A stretch of 64,000 nt of DNA from NCBI RefSeq assembly GCF_000478585.1, contig NZ_ARWI01000001.1, positions 1,860,001 to 1,924,000 on the forward strand. Direction: 5' to 3'. The notes beneath the pieces are model-generated. The model was given only the letters and a program-made list of their open reading frames with translations, ran no database searches and was not told where the DNA came from. This DNA is from Thiomicrorhabdus sp. Kp2. GTDB lineage: Bacteria > Pseudomonadota > Gammaproteobacteria > Thiomicrospirales > Thiomicrospiraceae. The position numbers and the translations under genes were made by a program. Positions 38,741 to 46,664 of this stretch are shown here, one piece after another (the first letter of the stretch is position 1; each line of letters starts with the position of its first letter).

Positions 38741-39743
38741 ACTCTATTCGCTCTCTCTAAAGTTACCACACCCCGCAGGGGGGTATAAAGGCCTGGTATT
38801 GAGTGTGACGCTAGTTAGTCTTTTGTCTGGCTGTGCGACGATTAAGCTAGGCCAGTCTTACGATAGTCCCATAAAAGAGCAGTTGGTTGAAGAGGGCAAA
38901 ACCGAAGATAAGGTGTTGATTATTAATATCAACGGTCTATTGAGTGACCGTCCAAAAACAGGCCTATTGTCTAAAGCTCCGAGTGTTTTAGACTCGGTGA
39001 TGATGCAGCTTAAAAAAGCCGAAAAAGACGATAAGATAAAAGCAGTGTTACTCAAAGTGAATAGCCCTGGTGGGGGTGTGACCGTTAGCGATATTTTGTA
39101 CCATGAGTTATTTGCGTTTAAAGAGCGCACCAAGAAAAAGCTCTATGTACAAATGATGGATGTTGCTGCCTCTGGCGGGGTTTATATTGCCATGGCGGGG
39201 GACCATATTCAGGCACACCCTTCAACCATTACGGGTTCGGTTGGGGTGATTTCAATGAGTGCCGATTTATCTGGCACTATGGAAAAAATTGGTGCGAGGG
39301 TGAATGTTTATAAAACGGGTGAAAATAAGGATATGGGTTCACCATTTAGGCAGGCGAGCGACTCGGATAAAAAGGCCTTTCAAAGTTTAGTCGATGAGAT
39401 GGCTATGCGTTTTTATGAGATGGTAAAAACCACTCGTAATCTGAATGATGAACAGATGGCTGTATTGAAAACGGCGCGAGTTTTTACAGGTAAAACTGCC
39501 ATTCAAGCAGGCCTGGTAGATTCATTGGGTTATGTAACGGATGCAACTAAAAAGGCTTGTGAGTTGGCAGAGGCCAAACAGTGTAAAGTGGTCACTTATC
39601 GTTTTAACGAAAATGCCAATGCCACCCCTTATTCACCTACTATGCAGTTTAATGAAAGCGGTCAAACGGTTAAGTTGATCGATATCCCCATGTTAGAACA
39701 GATGCAATTGAAGTCGGGCATCTACTATTTATATTTACAGTAA
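38733..39743 (+). CDS. Lipoprotein S49 signal-peptide-peptidase-like protease
   Basis: 336 residues, GTG start overlapping ldhA. The N-terminus is a lipoprotein signal with lipobox LLSGC (Cys34). The S49 core has VNSPGGG, nucleophile Ser147 in VAASGGVYIAM, GSVGVI and base Lys199 in ENKDMGSPF; this Ser147/Lys199 dyad matches the short Bacillus-type SppA. The family usually degrades cleaved signal peptides in the membrane; a lipid-anchored form is less usual, so a distinct periplasmic role is possible. A near copy of the palindrome (CAGGCCTGGTAG) lies in frame at about 39508. Confidence 0.88.
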   Translation: MNKLYSLSLKLPHPAGGYKGLVLSVTLVSLLSGCATIKLGQSYDSPIKEQLVEEGKTEDKVLIININGLLSDRPKTGLLSKAPSVLDSVMMQLKKAEKDDKIKAVLLKVNSPGGGVTVSDILYHELFAFKERTKKKLYVQMMDVAASGGVYIAMAGDHIQAHPSTITGSVGVISMSADLSGTMEKIGARVNVYKTGENKDMGSPFRQASDSDKKAFQSLVDEMAMRFYEMVKTTRNLNDEQMAVLKTARVFTGKTAIQAGLVDSLGYVTDATKKACELAEAKQCKVVTYRFNENANATPYSPTMQFNESGQTVKLIDIPMLEQMQLKSGIYYLYLQ

Positions 39744-39764
39744 TTGCTTAGAATCATTTTCTAA

Positions 39765-40781
39765 CTATTTACAACTTGCCTGTTCTGATTTGTTAAACAT
39801 CGCCTGGCGATCTTTCTGTTTATAATCCGCATCCACATACTGTTCGGGTTGCGGTTTTAAAAAGTAGATAAAATCGTCATTTGCATTTTTTTCTGATTTT
39901 TTAAAACCTTTTATCTCATCTAAACTTTCTACCCTTATTGGGGTAATCACTTGTATATTCAATTTTGGGTTTAAGCGTTTTAATGCGGCCACTGTGCCTA
40001 AATGGTTTTCACTATGAAAAGCGCCATTGACATGAATCACTTGATGTTGAGGGTGATTTAACCAGGCCTGGTAGATTGATTCCGCCATAGTATTGTCTCG
40101 GGTGATTTGCGCTAAATAACTGTTGTTTTTGCGTTCATCAGGCAAGTGGCGCATCTCTTCTAAAAAGCCATTAAACTTGGCTTTATAGCCTGGTATTTCT
40201 GCAAAAGGATTTTGGGCTATATTGGCTTTTTCTTGGGGGTTTAGTTTGCTCAGGTAGCTTTCACCTTTACGGCCAATACAGCGCACAATATCTGCTGAGG
40301 CGTTAGCCGCGATTACGGGCAAAAAATGCTGTTTGGCAAACTCCACAAGCGGGCGATAACTGGCCACATAGTTATTCCAGGCGGGTGTCTCTTTTACCAA
40401 TTGAACTTCACCAATTTCACTGTCTAAATATTGATTAAGCATGGTTTGTTGGTCGCGGTTAAACATTTCCATACTTAATAGAATGTTTGGGTTTTGCTTA
40501 AACAAGCCTGCCAACAGTTGCATTTCCAATAAATGCGAAGCGTGGTTACCGTGAAATTCACCCACAAAGACAATATCTGCGGACTGTAGTTGCACAATAA
40601 GCTGTTTTAGAGATAGGTTTTGCAGTGATGAGTTTACCAGTTGATAATCATAAGCGGTCATTAACGAAACGTTTTGTTGGTCTGCTTTAGGCTTGACAGG
40701 CGTCTGTGATAGACAGCCTGACAATAATAATGATGCAATCAATAAGCTACTTATTTGTAATGAAAATTGAGTTTTATACAT
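39765..40781 (-). CDS. ChaN-family (DUF399) haem/iron-related lipoprotein
   Basis: 338 residues with lipoprotein signal MYKTQFSLQISSLLIASLLL and lipobox LSGC. The DUF399/ChaN core is recognised by VFVGEFHGNHASHLLEMQLL near residue 70, SMEMFNRDQQTMLNQYL, and HVNGAFHSENHLGTV near the C-terminus. The spaced His and Glu residues are proposed haem or metal ligands in ChaN. The function in the family is poorly established (haem binding in Campylobacter ChaN). It converges with the S49 peptidase gene. One exact iterated palindrome lies in frame at 40061, encoding Y-Q-A-W-L. Confidence 0.85.
   Translation of the reverse strand: MYKTQFSLQISSLLIASLLLSGCLSQTPVKPKADQQNVSLMTAYDYQLVNSSLQNLSLKQLIVQLQSADIVFVGEFHGNHASHLLEMQLLAGLFKQNPNILLSMEMFNRDQQTMLNQYLDSEIGEVQLVKETPAWNNYVASYRPLVEFAKQHFLPVIAANASADIVRCIGRKGESYLSKLNPQEKANIAQNPFAEIPGYKAKFNGFLEEMRHLPDERKNNSYLAQITRDNTMAESIYQAWLNHPQHQVIHVNGAFHSENHLGTVAALKRLNPKLNIQVITPIRVESLDEIKGFKKSEKNANDDFIYFLKPQPEQYVDADYKQKDRQAMFNKSEQASCK
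40061..40072. repeat. Iterated palindrome ACCAGGCCTGGT, copy 13 (in CDS)
   Basis: Exact copy inside the ChaN-like gene. Confidence 0.95.
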
Positions 40782-40819
40782 AGTTATCCACAGGCTGAAA
40801 ATTTAAGTTAATAAACTTA

Positions 40820-41012
40820 GGTATCCATATTTTGTGATTGATTATTCAGTATTGTAAAAAAACGACCACGAAGACACGGAGGCACGAAGATTAAAAAAAT
40901 GAGTAAAAACGATGAGACAAGCATAGTCCATATATTTTAATTATTCGTCCAAATATATAAGTGTTATATTTTAGAATTCTTCGTGCTTTCGTGTCTTTGT
41001 GGTTAAAACTTT
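40820..41012. repeat. Dispersed inverted-repeat element, copy 4, overlapping the malic enzyme stop
   Basis: Begins GGTATCCATATTTTGTGATT, has the arm CGACCACGAAGACACGGAGG and the partner CTTCGTGCTTTCGTGTCTTT, then GTGGTTAAAACTTT. Copy 1 ends in the same AAAGTTTTAACC on the other strand. The outer GATTGATAA end seen in copies 1-3 is absent, so this copy seems truncated against the malic enzyme gene. Confidence 0.82.
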
Positions 41013-42247
41013 TGTGCCTCTTTGGGCATGGAAATTCTCGCTACTCCTGATTCAATGGCGGCTTGGCTAATAGCCTGCGGTATGACATTAATTAGCCTTG
41101 GGTCATTGGGTTTTGGCAAAATATACTCTTTGCCATAACTTAACTCGGTAAGCCCATAGCTATGCAATACCGTTTTAGGTACAGAGCCGTGCGCTAACTT
41201 TCGTAGCGCTTCAACAGCGGCAATTTGCATTGGCATATTAATTTCAGAAGCACGTACATCTAAAGCTCCTCTAAATATATATGGAAACCCTAATACATTG
41301 TTTACCTGATTGGGGTAATCACTTCGCCCTGTTGCGATGATTAGGTCATTACGAGTTTTATGCGCAAGGACTGGATTAATCTCAGGGTCAGGATTCGCCA
41401 TAGCAAATACAATCGGATTAGCCGCCATACTTTGCAACATCTCCACCGTTAAAATATCTTTGCCTGACACGCCAAAAAAGACATCAGCATTTTCCATCGC
41501 ATCCGCTAAAGTGGTTTTGTTAGTGTCTTGAGCAAAAGCCTCTTTATAACGGTTTAAATCTGTACGGTGTGTGGTCACAATACCTTTGCTATCCACCAGG
41601 GTAATATTGGATTTTTGTGCCCCCATTGCCATGAGTAAATTCATACAGGCAATACCTGCGGCACCCGCGCCAACACAAACAATACGCGCCAGTTCAAGTG
41701 TTTTGTGTTGCAGTTCTAAGGCATTTACCAGGCCTGCTGAAGCAACAATAGCTGTACCGTGTTGGTCATCGTGAAATACGGGAATATCCAACTTGGCTTT
41801 AAGGGCTTGCTCAACTTCAAAACACTGCGGTGCGGCAATGTCCTCTAAATTAATGCCACCAAAGGTAGGGGCGATATTGGCAATGGTTTGAATCAGTTCT
41901 TGGGTATCGGTGCAATCGACCTCAATGTCAAAGACATCAATATTGGCAAAACGTTTAAATAACATGCCTTTGCCTTCCATTACAGGTTTGCTGGCTAGAG
42001 CACCTGTGTTGCCTAAACCTAACACCGCAGTACCATTAGAGATGACACCCACCAAATTACCTTTGCCTGTATAGCGATAGGCATCATCTGGCTTTTTTTC
42101 AATCTCTCTAACGGGTTCAGCCACACCAGGGCTGTATGCCAAGCTTAAATCACGCTGGGTTTCACACGCTTTGGTTAAGCTTATTTCCAGTTTTCCTGGT
42201 TTTGGCAGTTCGTGATAGTGCAAGGCATCGGTTCGTAAATCGCTCAT
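41003..42247 (-). CDS. NAD(P)-dependent malic enzyme (short form)
   Basis: 414 residues from ATG 42245-42247 (AGGA ribosome site in TGAGGATTGT); an upstream in-frame start adds 15 unlikely residues. Decarboxylates malate to pyruvate. Motifs: TKACETQRDLSLAYSPGVAEP, GNLGALAS-like GLGNTGALASKPVMEGK, metal-binding INLEDIAAPQCFEVE, DDQHGTAIV, and Rossmann GAGAAGIACMNLL. It lacks the C-terminal phosphotransacetylase-like domain of long MaeB proteins. Its last codons (KF, stop) lie in sequence shared with repeat element copy 1, so the 3' end may come from an element insertion. Confidence 0.93.
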   Translation of the reverse strand: MSDLRTDALHYHELPKPGKLEISLTKACETQRDLSLAYSPGVAEPVREIEKKPDDAYRYTGKGNLVGVISNGTAVLGLGNTGALASKPVMEGKGMLFKRFANIDVFDIEVDCTDTQELIQTIANIAPTFGGINLEDIAAPQCFEVEQALKAKLDIPVFHDDQHGTAIVASAGLVNALELQHKTLELARIVCVGAGAAGIACMNLLMAMGAQKSNITLVDSKGIVTTHRTDLNRYKEAFAQDTNKTTLADAMENADVFFGVSGKDILTVEMLQSMAANPIVFAMANPDPEINPVLAHKTRNDLIIATGRSDYPNQVNNVLGFPYIFRGALDVRASEINMPMQIAAVEALRKLAHGSVPKTVLHSYGLTELSYGKEYILPKPNDPRLINVIPQAISQAAIESGVARISMPKEAQKF

Positions 42248-42429
42248 ACAATCCTCATGGTTAGTTAGGCTAGTCGTTAAATTGTAAAACAAATAATAAG
42301 ATAAACGAAATCAGCCTTTTTAGAGAGGACTTAATCAGGGTATTTTTCATTTAATGATTGATTAACCAGTCGATTATTTTAATATGTTCAATAAAACAAG
42401 ATTTTAGAAATGATAATGAAAGGGATCGT

Positions 42430-42990
42430 ATGGAAGGCTATTATTTTCAGCTAGCTTTAACCGTAGCATTGGTTTCAGGCTACTTTTTTAGCAAGTGGAC
42501 TCTGGTCAAGATATTCATTAAATTGGGGGCGGCCAAACAAGTCCCTGAGGTGCGTATTAAGAATGTCACCAACTACTTTATTTTAATTCTCTTTCTAATA
42601 CTGTTTTTGAGTTTAATGATGGTTTGGGGAGTCGACTATGAAGGGATGTTGGTTTTTCTCTCCTCTGTTCTCGCAGTTATTGGGGTCGCGTTGGTTGCTC
42701 AGTGGTCTATTTTGAGTAATATTACCGCAGGAGTCATCGTGTTCTTTTCATTTCCTGCTCGTATTGGTGATACCGTAGAGGTTGTTGATGGTGCGCATCG
42801 TATAAAAGGCACAATCACAGAGATTAACCTGTTTCAGGTATTATTGATTGATGAAGATAATCAAGAAATCGCTTACCCCAATAACCTCATTCTTCAACGA
42901 CCTGTGATTAAGGTAGTCAATAGTCTCAAAGAAGAGCGAGATAACTCAACCTCTGCTTGGGTAAAAAGAGCCGAGTCTCGAGCAAAATAG
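42430..42990 (+). CDS. Small MscS-family mechanosensitive channel
   Basis: 186 residues from ATG 42430 (AGGGA ribosome site at 42421-42425). Transmembrane segments are at the N-terminus (YYFQLALTVALVSGYFF), a second (YFILILFLILFLSLMMVWG), and the pore-lining TM3-like helix (VLAVIGVALVAQWSILSNITAGVIVFF, listed here by parts). A beta domain follows: FPARIGDTVEVVDG, EINLFQVLLIDEDNQEIAYPNNLILQRPV. It lacks the larger C-terminal alpha/beta cage of full-length MscS. It probably opens under membrane tension to release solutes, though short forms can have modest or regulatory activity. It is divergent from the malic enzyme gene. Confidence 0.88.
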   Translation: MEGYYFQLALTVALVSGYFFSKWTLVKIFIKLGAAKQVPEVRIKNVTNYFILILFLILFLSLMMVWGVDYEGMLVFLSSVLAVIGVALVAQWSILSNITAGVIVFFSFPARIGDTVEVVDGAHRIKGTITEINLFQVLLIDEDNQEIAYPNNLILQRPVIKVVNSLKEERDNSTSAWVKRAESRAK

Positions 42991-43159
42991 CTTTGTTTTT
43001 AGCCATATTCATTTTACGTACAGTTGTTTGCACAAGTGGTTAATTGTGTCTATCTTTTTGTTTTTTAAAGTTTCTATTTATCTCTGCCCTAGAATATTTG
43101 AATGGTTAATTGAAGAGGTCTCTATAAAATAATGTAATCAAGGACGATAACGGTTATTA

Positions 43160-44371
43160 ATGGGGTCAATTCAAATGCAATCGGAACAAAAAGAGGATTT
43201 TTTTGTTGGTCGGCAACCAATCTTAGATGTTGATAATAATATTTATGGTTATGAGCTGTTGTTCCGAGGTGGGTTGAACCCTAATCAGGCTCATTTTGAT
43301 TCACCTAGTCAAGCCACCGCAACGGTTATTTGTAATGCCATGATGTATATGGGATTAAATCAGTTAGTTGGTAATGCTAAAGCCTTTATTAACTTTCCTG
43401 AAGAATACTTCTTTGAAATGCGTGATCCGTGCTTTCATCACTCTCAAGCGGTTATTGAAATTCTAGAAACGGTTGAGCCAACGGATGAGGTGGTTGAAAG
43501 TGTTCGTTACTTAAAAGAACAGGGCTATATGATTGCCTTGGATGACTTTATTTTTAGTAAAAAGTTTATTCCATTTATCAAAATGGCGGATATCGTTAAG
43601 TTTGATGTATTGGATATTCAGCCTGAAAAAATTAAACCTCTTTTTCAAAAAATTAAACAGCTAAAAGAGGTAACGATTCTGGCTGAACGGGTTGAAACCA
43701 GAGAGATGTTTGAGCTTTGCAAAGAGGCGGGTGCAAACCTGTTTCAGGGCTATTATTTTGCCAAACCTGAAGTGCTCTCAGGTAAAAGGTTGAGTGTAGC
43801 CAAACTGAACCTTCTTGAATTGCTGGAAAAGGTGGTCGATGAATCTCTACACTTGGATGATCTAGAGAAAATCATTGAAAAAGACATTGGTTTGAGTATT
43901 AAGATTATGAAATTGGCCAAGCAATATCGAACAGAAACCATGCCAGATTTTGCCTCACTTAAAGAGGTGTTGATATTGTTTGGTTTAAAGCGTGTGCAAT
44001 CTTGGGCAACTATGATCTCGATGACCGCTTTAGAAGATGTTTTACCAGAAGTATTTAATTTAGCGCGCTTGCGAGCTAATTTTATGCGTAATGTGGCACA
44101 AAAAGAACGACTTCCTGCGGTAGACAGTTATTACTTAGCGGGTCTATTTTCAATGATGGATGTGATTGTGGGTCAAAGTTTAGAAGAGGCTTTAGAGCAG
44201 ATTCCTCTTAATGACAATATTAAAAAAGGTTTGCTAAAAGGCGAGGGGGAATATGGTCGTTTACTGCAAGCCGCGAAAAGCTTTGAAATGAATCATGCTG
44301 ACCAACATCAGGAGTATGCGCTGATTTACTTTGAGGCCCTTAAAGAAGTCAACGCTTTGACTAATATCTAG
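43160..44371 (+). CDS. EAL-like/HDOD domain protein (YuxH type)
   Basis: 403 residues; ATG 43175 is an alternative start with GGGG at better spacing. The N-terminal half is an EAL-fold domain: VGRQPILDVDNNIYGYELLFRGG (ELL in place of EAL), INFPEEY, ILETVEPTDE, ALDDFIF (normally DDFG), IVKFDVLD, LAERVET, FQGYYFAKPE. Several catalytic residues are kept but the DDFG loop is altered, so phosphodiesterase activity is doubtful. The C-terminal half (about 205-400) is HDOD (IEKDIGLSIKIMKLA, LKEVLILFGLKRVQSWATMI), a signalling domain without HD metal residues. This pairing is often a c-di-GMP effector in flagellar or redox signalling. Confidence 0.88.
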   Translation: MGSIQMQSEQKEDFFVGRQPILDVDNNIYGYELLFRGGLNPNQAHFDSPSQATATVICNAMMYMGLNQLVGNAKAFINFPEEYFFEMRDPCFHHSQAVIEILETVEPTDEVVESVRYLKEQGYMIALDDFIFSKKFIPFIKMADIVKFDVLDIQPEKIKPLFQKIKQLKEVTILAERVETREMFELCKEAGANLFQGYYFAKPEVLSGKRLSVAKLNLLELLEKVVDESLHLDDLEKIIEKDIGLSIKIMKLAKQYRTETMPDFASLKEVLILFGLKRVQSWATMISMTALEDVLPEVFNLARLRANFMRNVAQKERLPAVDSYYLAGLFSMMDVIVGQSLEEALEQIPLNDNIKKGLLKGEGEYGRLLQAAKSFEMNHADQHQEYALIYFEALKEVNALTNI

Positions 44372-44387
44372 TTGCAATACCTATCTA

Positions 44388-45098
44388 CTATCTCGGTAAA
44401 GAACCATTATTAATATCTATACAACTCCCATTGATATATTCAGGTGAATCAGTCGCTAACCAATACATGGTATTGGCCACTTCTTGAGCGGTGGCAAAAC
44501 GCCCTGCAATGGTGTTTTTTAGAAAAGCTTGTTGTCTGTGTTCAGGTATATTATTTAGCATCTCCGTTTCTACTGGGCTAGGTGCAACAGCATTCACAAT
44601 AATCTCGCCTTGAAAATATTTAGCCAAACTTTTAGTGGCATTAATTAATCCTGCTTTACTAATGCCATACCAAATATCGGGATGGCCAATTTGACCAGCA
44701 ATTGAGGCGTTATTGACAATTCTGGGTGTATAGTTCGAAGTGTTTTTCAGTTTCTCAGTGAGCAGCTCGGTGAGTTTTACGGGCGACATAATGTTTAATT
44801 GCAAAGAGTAATCACGCGCATCGTCTGGGTAGCTATCCAGGGTAATGGGTTGTAATAGACCTGCATTATTAATTAATACATCCAGTTGCTCAATCGAATC
44901 TACCAGGCCTGGTAAGTTGTCTAAATCGGTTAAATCAAACTCTGTGCAAGTCACTTGTGGATGATTTTGGTAATCAAAATCTTCTTGATTACTAAAGTCT
45001 CGAGCAATAATTTGCACGGTGTCACCTGCTTCTACAAATTTTTGGGTTAAGGCGAGGCCAATGCCTTTATTTCCGCCTGTAATCACAACATGTCTCAT
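44388..45098 (-). CDS. Short-chain dehydrogenase/reductase
   Basis: 236 residues of the classical SDR family: nucleotide-binding GGNKGIGLAL at the N-terminus, NNAG (LINNAGLL), catalytic Ser in NNASIAGQ, and Tyr-x-x-x-Lys in WYGISKAGL. The C-terminal VNAVAPSPVETEM and YWLATDSPEYINGSCIDINNG are typical of FabG-like members. The substrate cannot be told. An exact iterated palindrome lies at 44902, here encoding L-P-G-L-V, a frame different from the other genic copies. The gene ahead of it on the same strand is metR, over 1.4 kb away. Confidence 0.92.
   Translation of the reverse strand: MRHVVITGGNKGIGLALTQKFVEAGDTVQIIARDFSNQEDFDYQNHPQVTCTEFDLTDLDNLPGLVDSIEQLDVLINNAGLLQPITLDSYPDDARDYSLQLNIMSPVKLTELLTEKLKNTSNYTPRIVNNASIAGQIGHPDIWYGISKAGLINATKSLAKYFQGEIIVNAVAPSPVETEMLNNIPEHRQQAFLKNTIAGRFATAQEVANTMYWLATDSPEYINGSCIDINNGSLPR
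44902..44913. repeat. Iterated palindrome ACCAGGCCTGGT, copy 14 (in CDS)
   Basis: Exact copy inside the SDR gene. Confidence 0.95.
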
Positions 45099-45137
45099 AG
45101 ATACTTTCTTTATATTTAATGGGTTTATTGTAGGGTT

Positions 45138-45536
45138 TTATTCAATGGGTTCTGCCCAGCTAATAATCACTTGCTGTTTACCCCAGTCTTTGGCTTTTTG
45201 AACATCTTTACCCATATAAATATCGATTTTCTTTTCCCAACGTTTATTCATTTTATCCAACACAATATATTCGCCAGGAAGTCCAGAGATTGTCACTTTG
45301 CTCCCATTTGTTAAACCCATTTTGAGTAAATCCCTAGATACCGCAATGGACTTCATTCCAGGTTCTAAAACATTGTTCCAAGCGGCTAAAAAAGGTGTTT
45401 TATCGGTTTGAGAAGCGTGAGAAGTGTAGGCAGTAGCAGTCACTTCTGTTTCGATGCGTTTAGCTTGTTCTGCTTCACAACCCAGCAGCGCTAGGCTCAT
45501 TGTAGCCATTAAAAAAGCATTTGATAAAGTTCTCAT
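45138..45536 (-). CDS. 3D (double-psi beta barrel) domain lipoprotein
   Basis: 132 residues with lipoprotein signal MRTLSNAFLMATMSLALLGC (Cys20). The mature part contains VTATAYTS near the start, GMKSIAVSRDLLKMGLTNGSKV, and DKMNKRWEKKIDIYMG, matching the 3D domain of MltA/YabE-type proteins with its three conserved Asp (only some obvious here). The family binds or cleaves peptidoglycan. The domain call is good; enzymatic activity is unproven because no catalytic partner domain is present. It is upstream of the SDR gene on the same strand by about 40 bases, so they may be cotranscribed. Confidence 0.82.
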   Translation of the reverse strand: MRTLSNAFLMATMSLALLGCEAEQAKRIETEVTATAYTSHASQTDKTPFLAAWNNVLEPGMKSIAVSRDLLKMGLTNGSKVTISGLPGEYIVLDKMNKRWEKKIDIYMGKDVQKAKDWGKQQVIISWAEPIE

Positions 45537-45649
45537 CTTAAACCTCGCAAACGTTATTAGATTGATTGTAATGGCTTTCCACTGTTATGGGAAAGCTTTT
45601 ATTGTTGACGAATAGGCTGACAAAAGCGTTTATTTGTTTCGTTTTCCTT

Positions 45650-46540
45650 TCAAAGTTTCATTTTGTCGGCAACCTGATTAATAAAGTCTTGAATATAGGC
45701 TTGATGATGACAATTTTGAATAGAAGCGGCATACAAAGTTGACCAAAGCCCATCTTTACCAAGGCTAAGTGAGGGTAAATGTGCAAACTCTTGCTGGCTG
45801 GTAATGAGCCATTTAGGCAGAACGCAAATGCCACGCCCTGATTCCACCAGTTGCAACATCATTAAAGTTAATTCTGAATAGCGAATTGATTTCGGATTAA
45901 CCTGATTAGGCAAGAGAAATCGTTTAAATATGTCTAACTTTGTTTCGGGTACAGGATAGGTAATTAACGTCTCATTGTAAAAGTCTTGCGGTTCCAACCA
46001 CTGTTTTTTTGATAAAGGGTGATTGACAGGCAAAACAGCCATTAATTCATAGCTAAATAAAGAATCAAATTTCACTAAATTGAGTTGCTCTGGGTCAGAG
46101 GTAATCACTAGATCGAGTTTATTTTCAGTGAGCTTTTTGAGCGGTTGGTCTCCTGATGAATTCAGTATGTCTAAGTCAATATTGGGCCATTTATTTTGAT
46201 AGTTTCTGACCATAGGCAATAGCCACTCAAAGCAAGTATGGCAGTCTACGCCAATATATAAGCGACCTTGTTCACCCTGAGATAACGCGAGTAAGGTTTG
46301 TTGGGTCTGTTGTAGTTTAGGTAAGACTTCTTGTGCGGTTTTCAGTAAAGTTTGCCCCGCCAAAGTAAATTGAATGGGATTTGTTTTGCGTTCAAATAAC
46401 TTTAAATCTAAGGTTTGTTCTAACTGTTTTATTTGGTGTGAGAGGGCGGATTGTGTCATACATAAACGTTCAGCCGATAGGTTAACCGAATGAGTTTCAG
46501 CCAAACTCGCAATGGTTATTAAATGCTTTGTTTCAATCAT
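45650..46540 (-). CDS. metR: LysR-type regulator MetR
   Basis: 296 residues from ATG 46538-46540 (MIETKHLITIASLAE, matching the MIEVKHL start of E. coli MetR). The N-terminal winged helix has the recognition helix TQSALSHQIKQLEQ. The effector domain has IGVDCHTCFEWLLP, closely like MetR's CHSCIQWL, plus LDLVITSDPE and VESGRGICVLPKW. MetR activates metE and other methionine genes with homocysteine as coeffector. It is divergent from metE with two MetR-type boxes between them. Confidence 0.93.
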   Translation of the reverse strand: MIETKHLITIASLAETHSVNLSAERLCMTQSALSHQIKQLEQTLDLKLFERKTNPIQFTLAGQTLLKTAQEVLPKLQQTQQTLLALSQGEQGRLYIGVDCHTCFEWLLPMVRNYQNKWPNIDLDILNSSGDQPLKKLTENKLDLVITSDPEQLNLVKFDSLFSYELMAVLPVNHPLSKKQWLEPQDFYNETLITYPVPETKLDIFKRFLLPNQVNPKSIRYSELTLMMLQLVESGRGICVLPKWLITSQQEFAHLPSLSLGKDGLWSTLYAASIQNCHHQAYIQDFINQVADKMKL

Positions 46541-46555
46541 GTGTATTTTCCAATA

Positions 46556-46568
46556 TGAATTAAATTCA
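46556..46568. promoter_or_regulatory. MetR box 1 between metR and metE
   Basis: TGAATTAAATTCA fits the MetR consensus TGAA-N5-TTCA exactly and lies 16 bases upstream of the metR start. Confidence 0.75.
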
Positions 46569-46576
46569 TTTAAAAA

Positions 46577-46589
46577 TGAATTTAATTCG
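46577..46589. promoter_or_regulatory. MetR box 2 between metR and metE
   Basis: TGAATTTAATTCG matches TGAA-N5-TTCA at all but the last base and is 21 bp (two helical turns) from box 1. Confidence 0.65.
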
Positions 46590-46664
46590 TTTGTTTTCAT
46601 TTGGTATGAATTCTATCATTCTTTGTGTCAAACACAGAACTAAACAAAAATAAAAGGAATGGAG

